From: Paenibacillus sp. NAIST15-1
GTDB taxonomy: Bacteria; Bacillota; Bacilli; Paenibacillales; Paenibacillaceae
Length of the DNA stretch: 64,000 nucleotides
Direction of reading: 5' to 3'
Assembly: GCF_001894745.1 (NCBI RefSeq)
Contig: NZ_BBYF01000021.1
Span: 1-64,000, forward strand
Shown here in pieces: positions 56,194 through 64,000 of the stretch. Both the position numbers and the translations under genes were made by a program. The first letter of the stretch is position 1. Every line of letters begins with the position of its first letter. The notes beneath the pieces are model-generated. The model saw nothing but the letters and a program-made list of their open reading frames with translations, made no database searches and had not been told where the DNA came from.

Positions 56194-56906
56194 TGAATAG
56201 CTTACAAACCGTAAAGAGAGATATGCTGATCGAAGCACCCCTTGAGAAGGTATGGAGCGCATTAACAGAAGCAGAGCAATTAACTCGGTGGTATGCCAAG
56301 GAAGCAAGTGTTGATTTCCGTGTTGGCGGTCGAATGGAACTGGATCATGGATGGGGAGCGAGCACTTCAGGCGTCATTACTGAAATTGAACACGGCAAGC
56401 ATTTCATTCTGCAAGGCGAGGATATGTCGTTGACCATTACCACACTTACCCAAGAGGCTGCTGGCGTTCGAGTTTCAATCGAGTACCGCCTTGAACTTCC
56501 TTTTGGAGATGCGGGACAAGCGATTGCCGACAATATGGCGTATGGAACCCTTCTCTTCCTTCACAACTTGAAGAACGTATACGAGATCGGTCAGGATTCA
56601 CGAGATAAAATGTGGAGAACATGGATCGGCATTCAGCATATGACTGTTCATCCGCAAGACGGGCAGCCGGCTGGCTCCAAGGTATTGTCGGTTAAGGATT
56701 CTTCCCCAGCCGCTGTTGCTGGACTCCAACCTGGTGACATCATAGTGAACATCAACAACAAGACCATTTCTAGCTACTCTGACTTGGAAGCAGCCATCTG
56801 TGAACTGGCGATTGATGAGCAAGTTAGTCTAACCGTATGGCGTAACGAAGATATCATTAGCATTACTTGCAGCATTGGCAGCTATCCTGTTCCATATTGC
56901 GTATAA
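56193..56906 (+). CDS. SRPBCC (AHSA1-like) protein fused to a PDZ domain
   Basis: Protein of 237 residues. Residues 1-145 are the SRPBCC/AHSA1 ligand-binding fold: IEAPLEKVWSALTEAEQLTRWYA, VGGRMELDHG and TTLTQEAAGVRVSIEY. Residues about 150-230 form a PDZ-like domain: GSKVLSVKDSSPAAVAGLQPGDIIVNINNKTISSYSDLE. No signal peptide, so it is cytoplasmic. PDZ domains are normally fused to proteases or secreted proteins, so this pairing is unusual. Regulated by the ArsR gene ahead. Confidence 0.82.
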   Translation: MNSLQTVKRDMLIEAPLEKVWSALTEAEQLTRWYAKEASVDFRVGGRMELDHGWGASTSGVITEIEHGKHFILQGEDMSLTITTLTQEAAGVRVSIEYRLELPFGDAGQAIADNMAYGTLLFLHNLKNVYEIGQDSRDKMWRTWIGIQHMTVHPQDGQPAGSKVLSVKDSSPAAVAGLQPGDIIVNINNKTISSYSDLEAAICELAIDEQVSLTVWRNEDIISITCSIGSYPVPYCV

Positions 56907-56990
56907 GCATCATTCCAAATAGAATTGAAGAAGAGCAGATCGTTTATTTATCTAACGATCTGCTCTTCTATTTGAATGATGTATGGAATT

Positions 56991-57164
56991 TTACGAGGTT
57001 GAATGCTTCAAGATAACTTCATAGGCTTCAACAAATCGCTCCATCTCTTCTTCTGTTCCGATTGACACTCTTAGGAAATGTTCCGTTCGAGGCATCATAA
57101 AATGGCGTACGAGTATCCCTTGCGTTCTCAATTGCGCCTGAATGGTTTTCGCTGAGATATCTCT
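56991..57164 (-). pseudogene. C-terminal remnant of a HisC-type aminotransferase
   Basis: Fifty-seven codons between TAG (57167) and TAA (56991) read AKTIQAQLRTQGILVRHFMM, then PRTEHFLRVSIGTEEEMERF, ending VEAYEVILKHSTS. GILVR and LRVSIGT-x-EEM are typical of histidinol-phosphate aminotransferase C-termini. The PLP-binding Lys region is gone. The upstream part was replaced by the low-complexity tract. Confidence 0.78.
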
Positions 57165-57322
57165 CTATATTTCTCTATTTCTTTCTCTTCTTTTTATAGT
57201 TTTTACTTTTTTAGGTCTCTCTAGATTCTATGTGCTACTCTTTGTTTCTCTTTATTTCTCTTTATTTCTCTTTGTTTTCCTATGTCATACCTATGTGTCA
57301 CCTATGATTCACCTATGATTCA
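57165..57322. repeat. Pyrimidine tract and 11-nt tandem repeats
   Basis: From 57165 to about 57278 the plus strand is mainly C and T, including three 10-nt units TTTCTCTTTA/G (57245-57274). Four 11-nt units CCTATG-N5 follow at 57279, 57290, 57301 and 57312, the last two identical. The unit covers the stop codon of the S51 peptidase gene. It contains no coding sense in any frame. Confidence 0.85.
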
Positions 57323-58017
57323 CCTAAGAACACGGGAACTAGCCCGTTTTCTGTTATGACTCCGTTTCTAGATTCTACGCAGTAGGCTCTTGCATGCGGT
57401 CTGGAGCTGATCACTCGATGTATGTTCCGATCCAAATAGTGAATACCTACACCATCATCAACAGCTATGCCATGTCCAACCATGCCTTCCTGCATTAACC
57501 GATGATAGCTGGGTCTCCGCTCTTGTTCCCCATCATAATGCGGACAATTGCTTCCCGGCAAAAGCCCTAAGCAAGTTAATCCGGTCAGCTCCCCGGGTAC
57601 TGAATCTGTTACTCCTTCTTCGAACCAACAGATGGAACCAGCACTTAACCCAGCCAAAATAATGCCTTGCTCCCATGCTTTCTTCAGAATGGCATCCAAG
57701 CCCCATTCCTTCCACAACACTAGCAAATTGCGTGTATTGCCGCCGCCAACATACATGATGTCTTTGCTCAGCACATAGTCTTCCAAATCCGTCGTCGGAG
57801 GGTTGAATAATGACAGATGGGAAGGCTCACATGCATGTTCTCCAAATGCCTTATAAAACCGCTGTATATACCCATCCGCATCTCCGCTTGCTGTTGGCAC
57901 AAAGCATACTTTCGGATTTTCCGAACTAGCTTGCTGCAAGACATACAGATCCAGAAGAGGGTTCTCCGGCTCCATCGAGAATCCTCCGCCTCCCATTGCA
58001 ATAATTTGCTTCATCAT
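57313..58017 (-). CDS. pepE: Peptidase E (family S51)
   Basis: Protein of 234 residues, GGAGGGAACG before the first ATG. Nucleophile Ser in LAGLSAGSICWF; the oxyanion/His region is in GEQERRPSYHRL and VDDGVGIHY. The fold is glutamine-amidotransferase-like. PepE-type enzymes cleave Asp-X dipeptides in the cytoplasm; some relatives are cyanophycinases. The stop codon lies inside the tandem repeat. Confidence 0.85.
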   Translation of the reverse strand: MMKQIIAMGGGGFSMEPENPLLDLYVLQQASSENPKVCFVPTASGDADGYIQRFYKAFGEHACEPSHLSLFNPPTTDLEDYVLSKDIMYVGGGNTRNLLVLWKEWGLDAILKKAWEQGIILAGLSAGSICWFEEGVTDSVPGELTGLTCLGLLPGSNCPHYDGEQERRPSYHRLMQEGMVGHGIAVDDGVGIHYLDRNIHRVISSRPHARAYCVESRNGVITENGLVPVFLGES

Positions 58018-58084
58018 CGTTCCCTCCTGAGATTACTTATTCATCATCTTTTAAAGATCTCATTGATTTACATGATCGATTCAG

Positions 58085-58681
58085 CTACTTTGATTTCATC
58101 CGCAACCCGTCTAATACAACTCCCAAGCTGTGCAACGCAACGGCCAGCTCCTTCTCCGCATCCTGAGAATTAGCTACCCAGAAGGCTGCGTTCATAAGCC
58201 CGCCGTTCAACATCCGTGCTAATGCATGACTATCCGTAACCGCAATGATTCCTTCGTCCATAAATTGCTGAAGCATTGTTGCCATTGTCGCTAAGCATTG
58301 AGACTGAGAAGGATGAGTAAATCCATTCCCAAGAACGGAAGGCGCGTCTCTAAGTACGATGCGCTGAATTTCCGGCTCAATTGCCATTTCAATATACGCA
58401 CGGCATCGACCAACAAAGCCTTCCCATGACGTTGCTGCCGCATTCGAAATATCGTGAAGGCGATTATCCATCTCTTGATCAATTTCGTCAACAACTGCCG
58501 CAAGCAGACCCTTCTTATCGCCAAAATGATGGTACAGCGCACCTCGCGTCAATCCTACGGAAGCAGTTAACTCATCCATCGACGTATTGGCATAGCCGAT
58601 TGTTCCGAACGCTTCTCTTGCCGCTTCAAGCAGCTTTCCCTTTGTCTCCTCGATCATTTCTTTTCTTGCTTTTCGAACCAT
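58085..58681 (-). CDS. TetR-family repressor
   Basis: Protein of 198 residues with GGAGGGAAC before the ATG. HTH: KLLEAAREAFGTIGYANTSMDELTASVGLTRGALYHHFGDK. The ligand-binding part is of unknown specificity. It is divergent from the MFS gene, with two CATAC/GTATG operators between. Confidence 0.9.
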   Translation of the reverse strand: MVRKARKEMIEETKGKLLEAAREAFGTIGYANTSMDELTASVGLTRGALYHHFGDKKGLLAAVVDEIDQEMDNRLHDISNAAATSWEGFVGRCRAYIEMAIEPEIQRIVLRDAPSVLGNGFTHPSQSQCLATMATMLQQFMDEGIIAVTDSHALARMLNGGLMNAAFWVANSQDAEKELAVALHSLGVVLDGLRMKSK

Positions 58682-58824
58682 GTTCCCTCCTGCACCGTTA
58701 TGCTGTTTGCACGATGCTAGCTCAGTTTTATATTTCGTTCTATTCTACAATAAAATTTGAAATTAACAAGATTTATAACATACAGATCCGAGACATTTCA
58801 TACCGCATTTTTCCTCGATTGTTA

Positions 58825-58853
58825 TTGACATACACCACGTATGTGAATATTAT
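58825..58853 (+). promoter_or_regulatory. Promoter of the MFS gene
   Basis: TTGACA (58825-58830), a 17-nt spacer, TATTAT (58848-58853). Confidence 0.75.
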
Positions 58854-58873
58854 AATTGCATACGCTTCGTATG
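58828..58873. promoter_or_regulatory. Two TetR-type operators
   Basis: Operator 1 ACATAC-ACCAC-GTATGT (58828-58844) lies inside the promoter spacer. Operator 2 CATACG-CTT-CGTATG (58859-58873) covers the transcription start region. The half-sites CATAC/GTATG are shared; the centres differ by 2 nt. Confidence 0.75.
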
Positions 58874-58916
58874 TAAATGGAAACTACCCTATTTCAGCTA
58901 GGAGGAACATTGTAAT

Positions 58917-60173
58917 ATGTTACGTGCTTATCGAGAATTATTTGCTGCTCCGGGTTCTCATATTTTTTCTGCCGCTGGATTTATCGCTAGAATGCCGATC
59001 TCTATGACTGGAATCGGCTTGGTTACCATGATTGCTCAAATGCGCGGAGAATACGGTCTCGCTGGAGCCATCGCTGCCACTTTTGCCTTCGCTTCGGCGC
59101 TGCTTGCCCCGCAAATATCCCGATTGGTTGATCGGTTGGGGCAATCACGAGTTCTTCGTCCCGCAGCAGCGTTAAGCATTATCTCCATATCGGCTCTGCT
59201 GCTATGTGCACGATTAGGCGCGCCCGATTGGACGCTCTTTCTGTTCGCAATCATGGCTGGCTGCATGCCCAGCATGCCCGCAATGGTGCGTGCACGTTGG
59301 ACGGAGCTGTATCGGGGATCGCCCAAACTGCATACTGCTTATTCCTTTGAATCCGTCGTCGATGAAATTTGCTTCATTATCGGCCCTGTCATTTCCGTTG
59401 GATTATGCGTGTCCGTTTTCCCAGAAGCTGGCCCTCTCGCCGCATGCTTATTTATGGCATTTGGCATTGTACTATTTACGATGCACAAGAGCAGTGAACC
59501 GGCAGTACAGCTGCAGCATAACACGAGTCAGGGATCTGTGTTCAAAATCGGTGCATTGCGCTTGCTTGCTCTTACACTTGCTGCAATCGGCACGATATTT
59601 GGAACCGTGGATGTTGTAAGTGTTGCCTTTGCCGAACAACAGGGGAACACCATCGCAGCCAGCTACGTCCTGTCTGTCTACGCAATCGGATCATGCTTGG
59701 CAGGTCTTATCTTCGGCACACTTACAATCAACATACCGTTGTATCGTCAATTTGCAATTGCGGTTAGTCTTGCATTGGTAACCTTGCTTCCTCTATTCTT
59801 CGTCAACAATCTAACTACATTGGCGATTACTGTCTTCTTTGCGGGTATGTCCGTCGCACCTACGATGATTATCACGATGGGATTGGTGGAGAAGATCGTT
59901 CCTTCACATCAGTTAACCGAAGGAATGACATGGGCAACAACAGGACTTGGTATCGGGGTTGCGCTTGGCTCTGCGATTGCTGGATGGATGGTGGATCATT
60001 TTGGTGTACATATGGGGTTCACGGTGGCAATTGCAGCTGGTGTGCTTGCGCTTGGCATTATGATGGGCGGTTATAAAACCCTTCGCTCAGCATACAACTT
60101 TGCAGTAGCAAGTTCTGATCCAAGTTCAGATCATTCAATGAATGTGCCGAGCAACAAAACATATGATTGTTGA
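58917..60173 (+). CDS. MFS transporter
   Basis: Protein of 418 residues with AGGAGG before the ATG. Twelve membrane segments; motif A-like LVDRLGQSRVLRPAA follows helix 2. Probable drug or metabolite exporter induced when its substrate releases the divergent TetR repressor. C-terminal hydrophilic tail of about 25 residues. Confidence 0.85.
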   Translation: MLRAYRELFAAPGSHIFSAAGFIARMPISMTGIGLVTMIAQMRGEYGLAGAIAATFAFASALLAPQISRLVDRLGQSRVLRPAAALSIISISALLLCARLGAPDWTLFLFAIMAGCMPSMPAMVRARWTELYRGSPKLHTAYSFESVVDEICFIIGPVISVGLCVSVFPEAGPLAACLFMAFGIVLFTMHKSSEPAVQLQHNTSQGSVFKIGALRLLALTLAAIGTIFGTVDVVSVAFAEQQGNTIAASYVLSVYAIGSCLAGLIFGTLTINIPLYRQFAIAVSLALVTLLPLFFVNNLTTLAITVFFAGMSVAPTMIITMGLVEKIVPSHQLTEGMTWATTGLGIGVALGSAIAGWMVDHFGVHMGFTVAIAAGVLALGIMMGGYKTLRSAYNFAVASSDPSSDHSMNVPSNKTYDC

Positions 60174-60256
60174 TAAGAGGAATTGAGGAAAGGATACGAT
60201 CAGAGTATACGTAGAAAACGAAATCTGTACTCGAAAAAAGTCCAAAAAACGTATTT

Positions 60257-60291
60257 CCCGAAGAGACATGACAGAATCATGTTTCTTCGGG
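60257..60291. terminator. Long stem-loop downstream of the MFS gene
   Basis: CCCGAAGA-GACATGA pairs with TCATGT-TT-CTTCGGG around a CAGAA loop. Located between convergent genes; no T-run. Confidence 0.5.
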
Positions 60292-60400
60292 TATCTGCAC
60301 AACATACCACAAGCTTGCTTCTTCGTGAGCGTTTTAAAGCATGACTAAATCCTGCTTCTTCAGGTATGCCATTCTAGACATAAATGAAAACTCATTTTGT

Positions 60401-60889
60401 CTACTCGTCCCATATTTGATCCAATTTATCTGCATAGAAACGAATTGCTTTCTCGAAACTAGCGATTCCTGCATCATTCGTCGTATCTACTAGCTCTGTC
60501 AGCAGTAATTTCATCGCTTCTGCATGCTCACCAACATTGTACAGTGCCATTGCATAGAACACCTTAAGCTCTCTATGATTCGGGAATTCACTCACACCCT
60601 GTGCCAATATCTCCTTCGCATCTTCGTATTGGCCCAGTGTCCGATAGGTGCTTCCTAGGCCTAATAAAGCTCCAGGTCGATGAGATTCACCTAATTGATT
60701 GCGAAGAGCTGCTACATAATAGGGCACCGCCTGCTTCTCTAATCCTAAGTTATCGTGTGCGCATGCCATTTGATACAGCAACTCGGCATTATTCGGGTCC
60801 TTCTCCAGCAATTGTGCAAAGATTGTTATCGCCTGCCCGGCTTGCCCTTGAGCCCTCAATTGAACTGCTTCTTCATATGTGCTTTCCAT
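60401..60889 (-). CDS. Tetratricopeptide repeat protein
   Basis: Protein of 162 residues with about three TPR units, for example AGQAITIFAQLLEKDPNNAELLY and GQYEDAKEILAQGVSEFPNH. No signal peptide. TPRs mediate protein-protein contacts; the partner is unknown. Convergent with the MFS gene. Confidence 0.8.
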   Translation of the reverse strand: MESTYEEAVQLRAQGQAGQAITIFAQLLEKDPNNAELLYQMACAHDNLGLEKQAVPYYVAALRNQLGESHRPGALLGLGSTYRTLGQYEDAKEILAQGVSEFPNHRELKVFYAMALYNVGEHAEAMKLLLTELVDTTNDAGIASFEKAIRFYADKLDQIWDE

Positions 60890-61109
60890 TTCTACCGTTC
60901 TTCTCCCTTATTGACCAATTGATAAATGGATCTATAATGAAATTAGCAATCATTTCTTCATCTACCAGAAATAATTACAACCATCTTATCACGTAAGAAC
61001 TTTTGTTATCAATCTAATATGCTCTTACCGTTCTCTTTGTCAATCAGCATTGCCTTTCAGCAAATATCATCGCTCAAACCTACATTCAGTAAAAAAGGAG
61101 GAATCGTTG

Positions 61110-61544
61110 ATGGTATCAGTAATCAGTCTTGTTGCGGCCTGTATCCTATATCTCATCAGCCTGCTCCATGTATATTGGGCATGCCGTGGTACATGGGGCA
61201 CAACAACTGTAATTCCCGAAAAAAATGGCAAGCGCACATTCTCTCCACGACCGGGAATGACCCTGCTCATTGCTGTTCTTCTTGCCCTTTCAGCCGTCAT
61301 TTTACTTATGCGCGCATCCTACATTTCATTTCGTTTCAATGCTGTTCTCCTGCAAGCAGGCGCATGGATATGCGCTGTCGTATTCGCCTTGCGAGTCATA
61401 GGCGACTTCAATTATGTCGGGTTGTTCAAGCGAATCAGCAACACGAAATTTGCAAAAATGGATACCTGGCTGTATGTGCCTCTATGTACTTTCTTATCGT
61501 TTGCATTTCTACTATCTATTTTCTTTGGTGGAACGCAGCAATAA
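61110..61544 (+). CDS. DUF3995 membrane protein
   Basis: ATG 61110, 8 nt after AAGGAGG, gives 144 residues. Four membrane helices with the conserved SLLHVYWACRG near the first and ALRVIGDFNYVGLFKR before the last. This matches DUF3995; function is unknown. Confidence 0.82.
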   Translation: MVSVISLVAACILYLISLLHVYWACRGTWGTTTVIPEKNGKRTFSPRPGMTLLIAVLLALSAVILLMRASYISFRFNAVLLQAGAWICAVVFALRVIGDFNYVGLFKRISNTKFAKMDTWLYVPLCTFLSFAFLLSIFFGGTQQ

Positions 61545-61583
61545 AACCATGATTCCTTCTACATACAACATACTGCGAATAAT

Positions 61584-61618
61584 AGACTCGCTTCCCCTTC
61601 CGGCTGCGAGTCTTTGTA
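61584..61618 (+). terminator. Terminator after the DUF3995 gene
   Basis: AGACTCGC (61584-61591) pairs with GCGAGTCT (61606-61613), followed by TTGTATTT. Confidence 0.65.
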
Positions 61619-61707
61619 TTTCCTTCAGCGTTAGAACATCCCCTTATTCCTATTCAACGAACAAGATTGCAGCATCGAACCAAATCAGAAAACTGGGTAA
61701 ATGTGGG

Positions 61708-61755
61708 TTGACAGATAACACCATCAGTTATATAGTTAGTTACATGAGTAATTAA
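61708..61755 (+). promoter_or_regulatory. Promoter and operator of the YtrA-like operon
   Basis: TTGACA (61708-61713), 17-nt spacer, TATAGT (61731-61736). Directly after it is an inverted repeat TTAGTTAC-ATGA-GTAATTAA (61736-61755, one mismatch), the likely autoregulatory site of the GntR protein. Confidence 0.7.
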
Positions 61756-61774
61756 CCAGTTTGGTGGTGTAGAT

Positions 61775-62146
61775 ATGACAGTTATGATGGACGACAGCCG
61801 CCCCATTTTTGTGCAAATTGCCGAACGGATTGAGGATGACATCATCGAAGGTCGATTGCCTGAAGAATCACAAGTCCCTTCAACGAATCAATTTGCTTCC
61901 TTTTTTCAAATCAATCCCGCTACTGCGGCCAAAGGTGTCAATTTGCTGGTTGATGAGAACATTTTGTACAAAAAGCGTGGGATAGGCATGTTTGTATCGA
62001 CAGGAGCGAGAGCAAAACTCATGGAAAAGCGGAAAGAACTTTTTTACGAACAGTATGTGGTCTCCATGATTCGCGAAGCAGAGAAGCTTGGCATTTCCAG
62101 GGAACAATTAACAGACTTGATTCAGAGAGGAGATCGAACGAAATGA
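61775..62146 (+). CDS. GntR-family regulator (YtrA subfamily)
   Basis: Protein of 123 residues. N-terminal winged HTH: RPIFVQIAERIEDDIIEGRLPEESQVPSTNQFA and INPATAAKGVNLLVDENILY. The short C-terminal helical part is the dimerisation region of the YtrA group, which typically represses its own ABC operon and responds to wall-active antibiotics. ATGA overlap with the ATPase gene. Confidence 0.9.
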   Translation: MTVMMDDSRPIFVQIAERIEDDIIEGRLPEESQVPSTNQFASFFQINPATAAKGVNLLVDENILYKKRGIGMFVSTGARAKLMEKRKELFYEQYVVSMIREAEKLGISREQLTDLIQRGDRTK

Positions 62147-63039
62147 GAACCATTGCTGAAGTGAAGGGATTAACCAAGTCATACGGTGATGTTACTGTCG
62201 TACACGATGTTAGCTTTACACTAGAAGCTGACAAAATTTATGGCCTGCTTGGGCGCAATGGCGCAGGAAAAACAACCATTATGCATATGCTGACTGCACA
62301 ATCGTTTCCAAGCGGCGGTGAACTGTATGTGTTCGGGGAGTCGCCTTATGAGAATAATCGCGTTCTGAGCAAGATTTGCTTCATTAAAGAAAGCCAGAAG
62401 TATCCAGACAGCTTTCGAGTCATTGATGTGATTGATCTCTGCCCTTCCATCTTCCCGAATTGGGATAAAGAATTTGCATCTAAGCTGCTGAATGATTTTA
62501 ATCTTCCCTTGAAGAGACGAGTCAAGAAGCTGTCACGCGGCATGCTGTCTTCCGTTGGCATTGTTATTGGATTGGCAAGTCGAGCTCCGCTGACCATTTT
62601 CGATGAACCCTATCTTGGACTTGATGCAGTGGCTCGCAACTTGTTCTACGACCGGTTGATTGAAGATTATGCGGAACATCCGCGAACGATCGTGCTGTCC
62701 ACACATTTAATCGATGAAGTCAGTCAATTTTTAGAGCATGTGATCGTTATCGATGGGGGCAAGATCATTTTGAATGAGGAAAGTGATGCTTTGCGAGGCC
62801 GTGCCTACTCCGTCGTTGGTCAGAGGGAACTAGTTGAGTCATTCATCTCTGGAAATACAATCATCGATCGTCAGCTGTTAGGTGGACTGCTATCTGCAAC
62901 CGTGCTTGGCAAGCTGACTCCTCATATCCGAGAACAAGCAGAATCGTTAGGCCTTGATCTCTCAACAGTATCCCTGCAGCAGCTTATTGTTCACCTCACA
63001 AAGAGAAAATCTGATCGCAAGGCGGTGGATTCGCGATGA
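62143..63039 (+). CDS. ABC transporter ATP-binding protein (YtrB/BcrA-like)
   Basis: Protein of 298 residues. Walker A LGRNGAGKTT, signature LSRGMLS, Walker B LTIFDEPYLGLDA, switch His in LSTHLIDE. The C-terminal 80 residues are typical of the YtrB/YhcG type. It overlaps both neighbours by 4 nt. Probably exports or senses a membrane-active compound. Confidence 0.92.
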   Translation: MRTIAEVKGLTKSYGDVTVVHDVSFTLEADKIYGLLGRNGAGKTTIMHMLTAQSFPSGGELYVFGESPYENNRVLSKICFIKESQKYPDSFRVIDVIDLCPSIFPNWDKEFASKLLNDFNLPLKRRVKKLSRGMLSSVGIVIGLASRAPLTIFDEPYLGLDAVARNLFYDRLIEDYAEHPRTIVLSTHLIDEVSQFLEHVIVIDGGKIILNEESDALRGRAYSVVGQRELVESFISGNTIIDRQLLGGLLSATVLGKLTPHIREQAESLGLDLSTVSLQQLIVHLTKRKSDRKAVDSR

Positions 63040-63731
63040 ATCGAGTAACAACCGTTATGAAAATGTACAGCAAGGATCACATACTTTGGTTTCTCGCCCC
63101 GTGGTGTTTTGTTCTGCTCCCTAGTTTTCTGATTAATGTGTTAGTCGGCTATTTGCTCCAACCGGAACGAGGTTACTTCAGCGGTGGATTGGTCTCTATT
63201 TTTATCTATCTATTGGTTCTCGGCATCGTAGCCGTTACTCAAACCTTTCCCTTCGCATTTGGAATTAGCATCCGCAGAACAGACTACTATTTTGGAACCA
63301 ATTTGATGCTACTGCTTTCCAGCGTAACAGTTGCCACGATTGTAATGCTAATGTCCATTAGCGAAAGCAGCATTACACAGAGCTTAGGCGTAAATTTCCA
63401 TTTCTTTAGTCTACCGTATCTTACAGACGGAAATTTATTTGAACAATGGTGGACTTATTTTGGCACAGCTATACATCTTTGCTCCTTAGGGTTCGTCATT
63501 GCCATGTTCTTCCGTCGTTATGGCCGCATGGGAATGTTCATCTTGTTCCCAGTCATGCTTGTCATTTTCTCCATCTTCAGTTATCTCTGCACGTACTACA
63601 ACTGGTGGGGCAGCATATTCACATGGATCGGCAGCCATTCAGCTGCGCAGCTTGCTTCTTGCTTATTCGCCTTGGCGGTTTTCTATTCGTTACTTTCCTT
63701 CATCATGATCCGAAGAACAACAATTGCTTAG
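63036..63731 (+). CDS. ABC transporter membrane subunit
   Basis: Protein of 231 residues with six hydrophobic segments and no extracytoplasmic domain. FPFAFGISIRRTDYYFGT is a segment typical of ABC-2-like partners of YtrB ATPases. ATGA overlap with the ATPase gene. Confidence 0.85.
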   Translation: MNRVTTVMKMYSKDHILWFLAPWCFVLLPSFLINVLVGYLLQPERGYFSGGLVSIFIYLLVLGIVAVTQTFPFAFGISIRRTDYYFGTNLMLLLSSVTVATIVMLMSISESSITQSLGVNFHFFSLPYLTDGNLFEQWWTYFGTAIHLCSLGFVIAMFFRRYGRMGMFILFPVMLVIFSIFSYLCTYYNWWGSIFTWIGSHSAAQLASCLFALAVFYSLLSFIMIRRTTIA

Positions 63732-63745
63732 CATATCAACAAACA

Positions 63746-63776
63746 AAGCCGCCGGATATATATCCAGCGGCTTTTC
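63746..63776. terminator. Terminator of the YtrA-like operon
   Basis: AAGCCGC-C-GGATA/TATCC-A-GCGGCTT forms a long stem followed by TT. Confidence 0.75.
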
Positions 63777-63831
63777 AGCTAAATCATTACCTAGTGACTC
63801 ATGATTTCGTATAAGAAAAGATTACTTTTAC

Positions 63832-64000
63832 TTATTTAATCGAGACTTCGAACTTAGCTCCCGCTTCACCAGCAAATACAATGGTACCACCGCTAGGCAG
63901 TTCAATTCCTTGTTTCCCTGTTGACGATAAGGAGAATTGTACGACTTGCCCCTGCTCATTGTACACTGCAAATGAAGATTGCTTAGGCATTGTCTTAACG
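63832..64000 (-). CDS. C-terminal end of an unidentified protein (runs off the right edge)
   Basis: The frame is open from the right edge to TAA 63832 and gives 55 residues, with PSGGTIVFAGEAGAKFEVSIK near the end. The stretch is beta-rich with regular alternation, as in a surface or Ig-like domain. No family is recognised. Confidence 0.6.
   Translation of the reverse strand, partial: VKTMPKQSSFAVYNEQGQVVQFSLSSTGKQGIELPSGGTIVFAGEAGAKFEVSIK

Noticed and set aside
57165-57322. Insertion-sequence end or att site
   Set aside because: No transposase, terminal inverted repeat or integrase is present; the tract is simple-sequence only.

Overview
The window comes from an endospore-forming Gram-positive bacterium, most likely Paenibacillus or a close relative. 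The evidence is a tricistronic spore-germination receptor, a CotS/CotSA-type spore-coat glycan locus, the bacillithiol pair yojF-bshB2, a collagen-like GXT protein, a T-box leader, YtrA- and VanRS-like regulators, strong AGGAGG ribosome sites and many TTG/GTG starts. No rRNA, tRNA, CRISPR, prophage or insertion sequence was seen. It reads as an ordinary chromosomal segment with a high density of small broken genes.

Layout. 1-4.0 kb: a collagen-like protein running off the left edge, a DUF3888 protein and a membrane protein. 4.0-8.6 kb: an SDR/LysR divergent pair, then a tyrosine-type T-box leader controlling an NhaC-family transporter translationally linked to a PqqB-like metallo-hydrolase. 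8.8-12.6 kb: a germination receptor operon in the order B-A-C. 12.6-18.3 kb: a secreted GH85 endoglycosidase with a cre-like site, an MFS transporter and a zinc alcohol dehydrogenase. 18.3-22.5 kb: a Fur-boxed pair of siderophore permeases, then a Met-rich multicopper oxidase lipoprotein. 22.6-28.5 kb: a LiaRS-like two-component system with a CcdC-like membrane protein, a bicupin oxalate decarboxylase with an altered lid, a lipoprotein, and an HxlR regulator facing a quinone reductase that carries a YodB-like operator.

28.8-35.2 kb: one-directional block of a VanRS-like two-component system, two sugar-type ABC permeases, an HlyD-like adaptor and a solute-binding lipoprotein, with no ATPase. 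35.3-44.7 kb: the spore-coat glycan locus: two CotS-like kinase-fold proteins (one ending in a strongly Arg/Lys-rich tail), two GT4 glycosyltransferases, an epimerase, UDP-glucose dehydrogenase, a sugar nucleotidyltransferase, and a small protein with an extreme Asp-rich tail. Sigma-K-like promoters lie between the last two transcription units. 44.8-50 kb: a TolB-like secreted protein, bshB2-yojF, a DMT transporter/LysR pair and an O-methyltransferase. 50-58 kb: HD hydrolase, Gfo/Idh/MocA oxidoreductase, DUF2625, a WYL regulator, a kinase-fold protein, ArsR with an SRPBCC-PDZ fusion, and peptidase E. 58-64 kb: a TetR/MFS pair with two operators, a TPR protein, a DUF3995 protein and a YtrA-type GntR/ABC operon.

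At least six gene remnants are present that ordinary gene calling would miss: C-terminal scraps of an EEP nuclease, an SDR and a HisC-type aminotransferase, an N-terminal scrap of an OmpR-type regulator, and internally deleted SDR and APH-type genes. The two systems most worth study are the tyrosine-sensing T-box/NhaC/PqqB-like operon and the coat locus that pairs a polybasic kinase-fold protein with a polyacidic protein.
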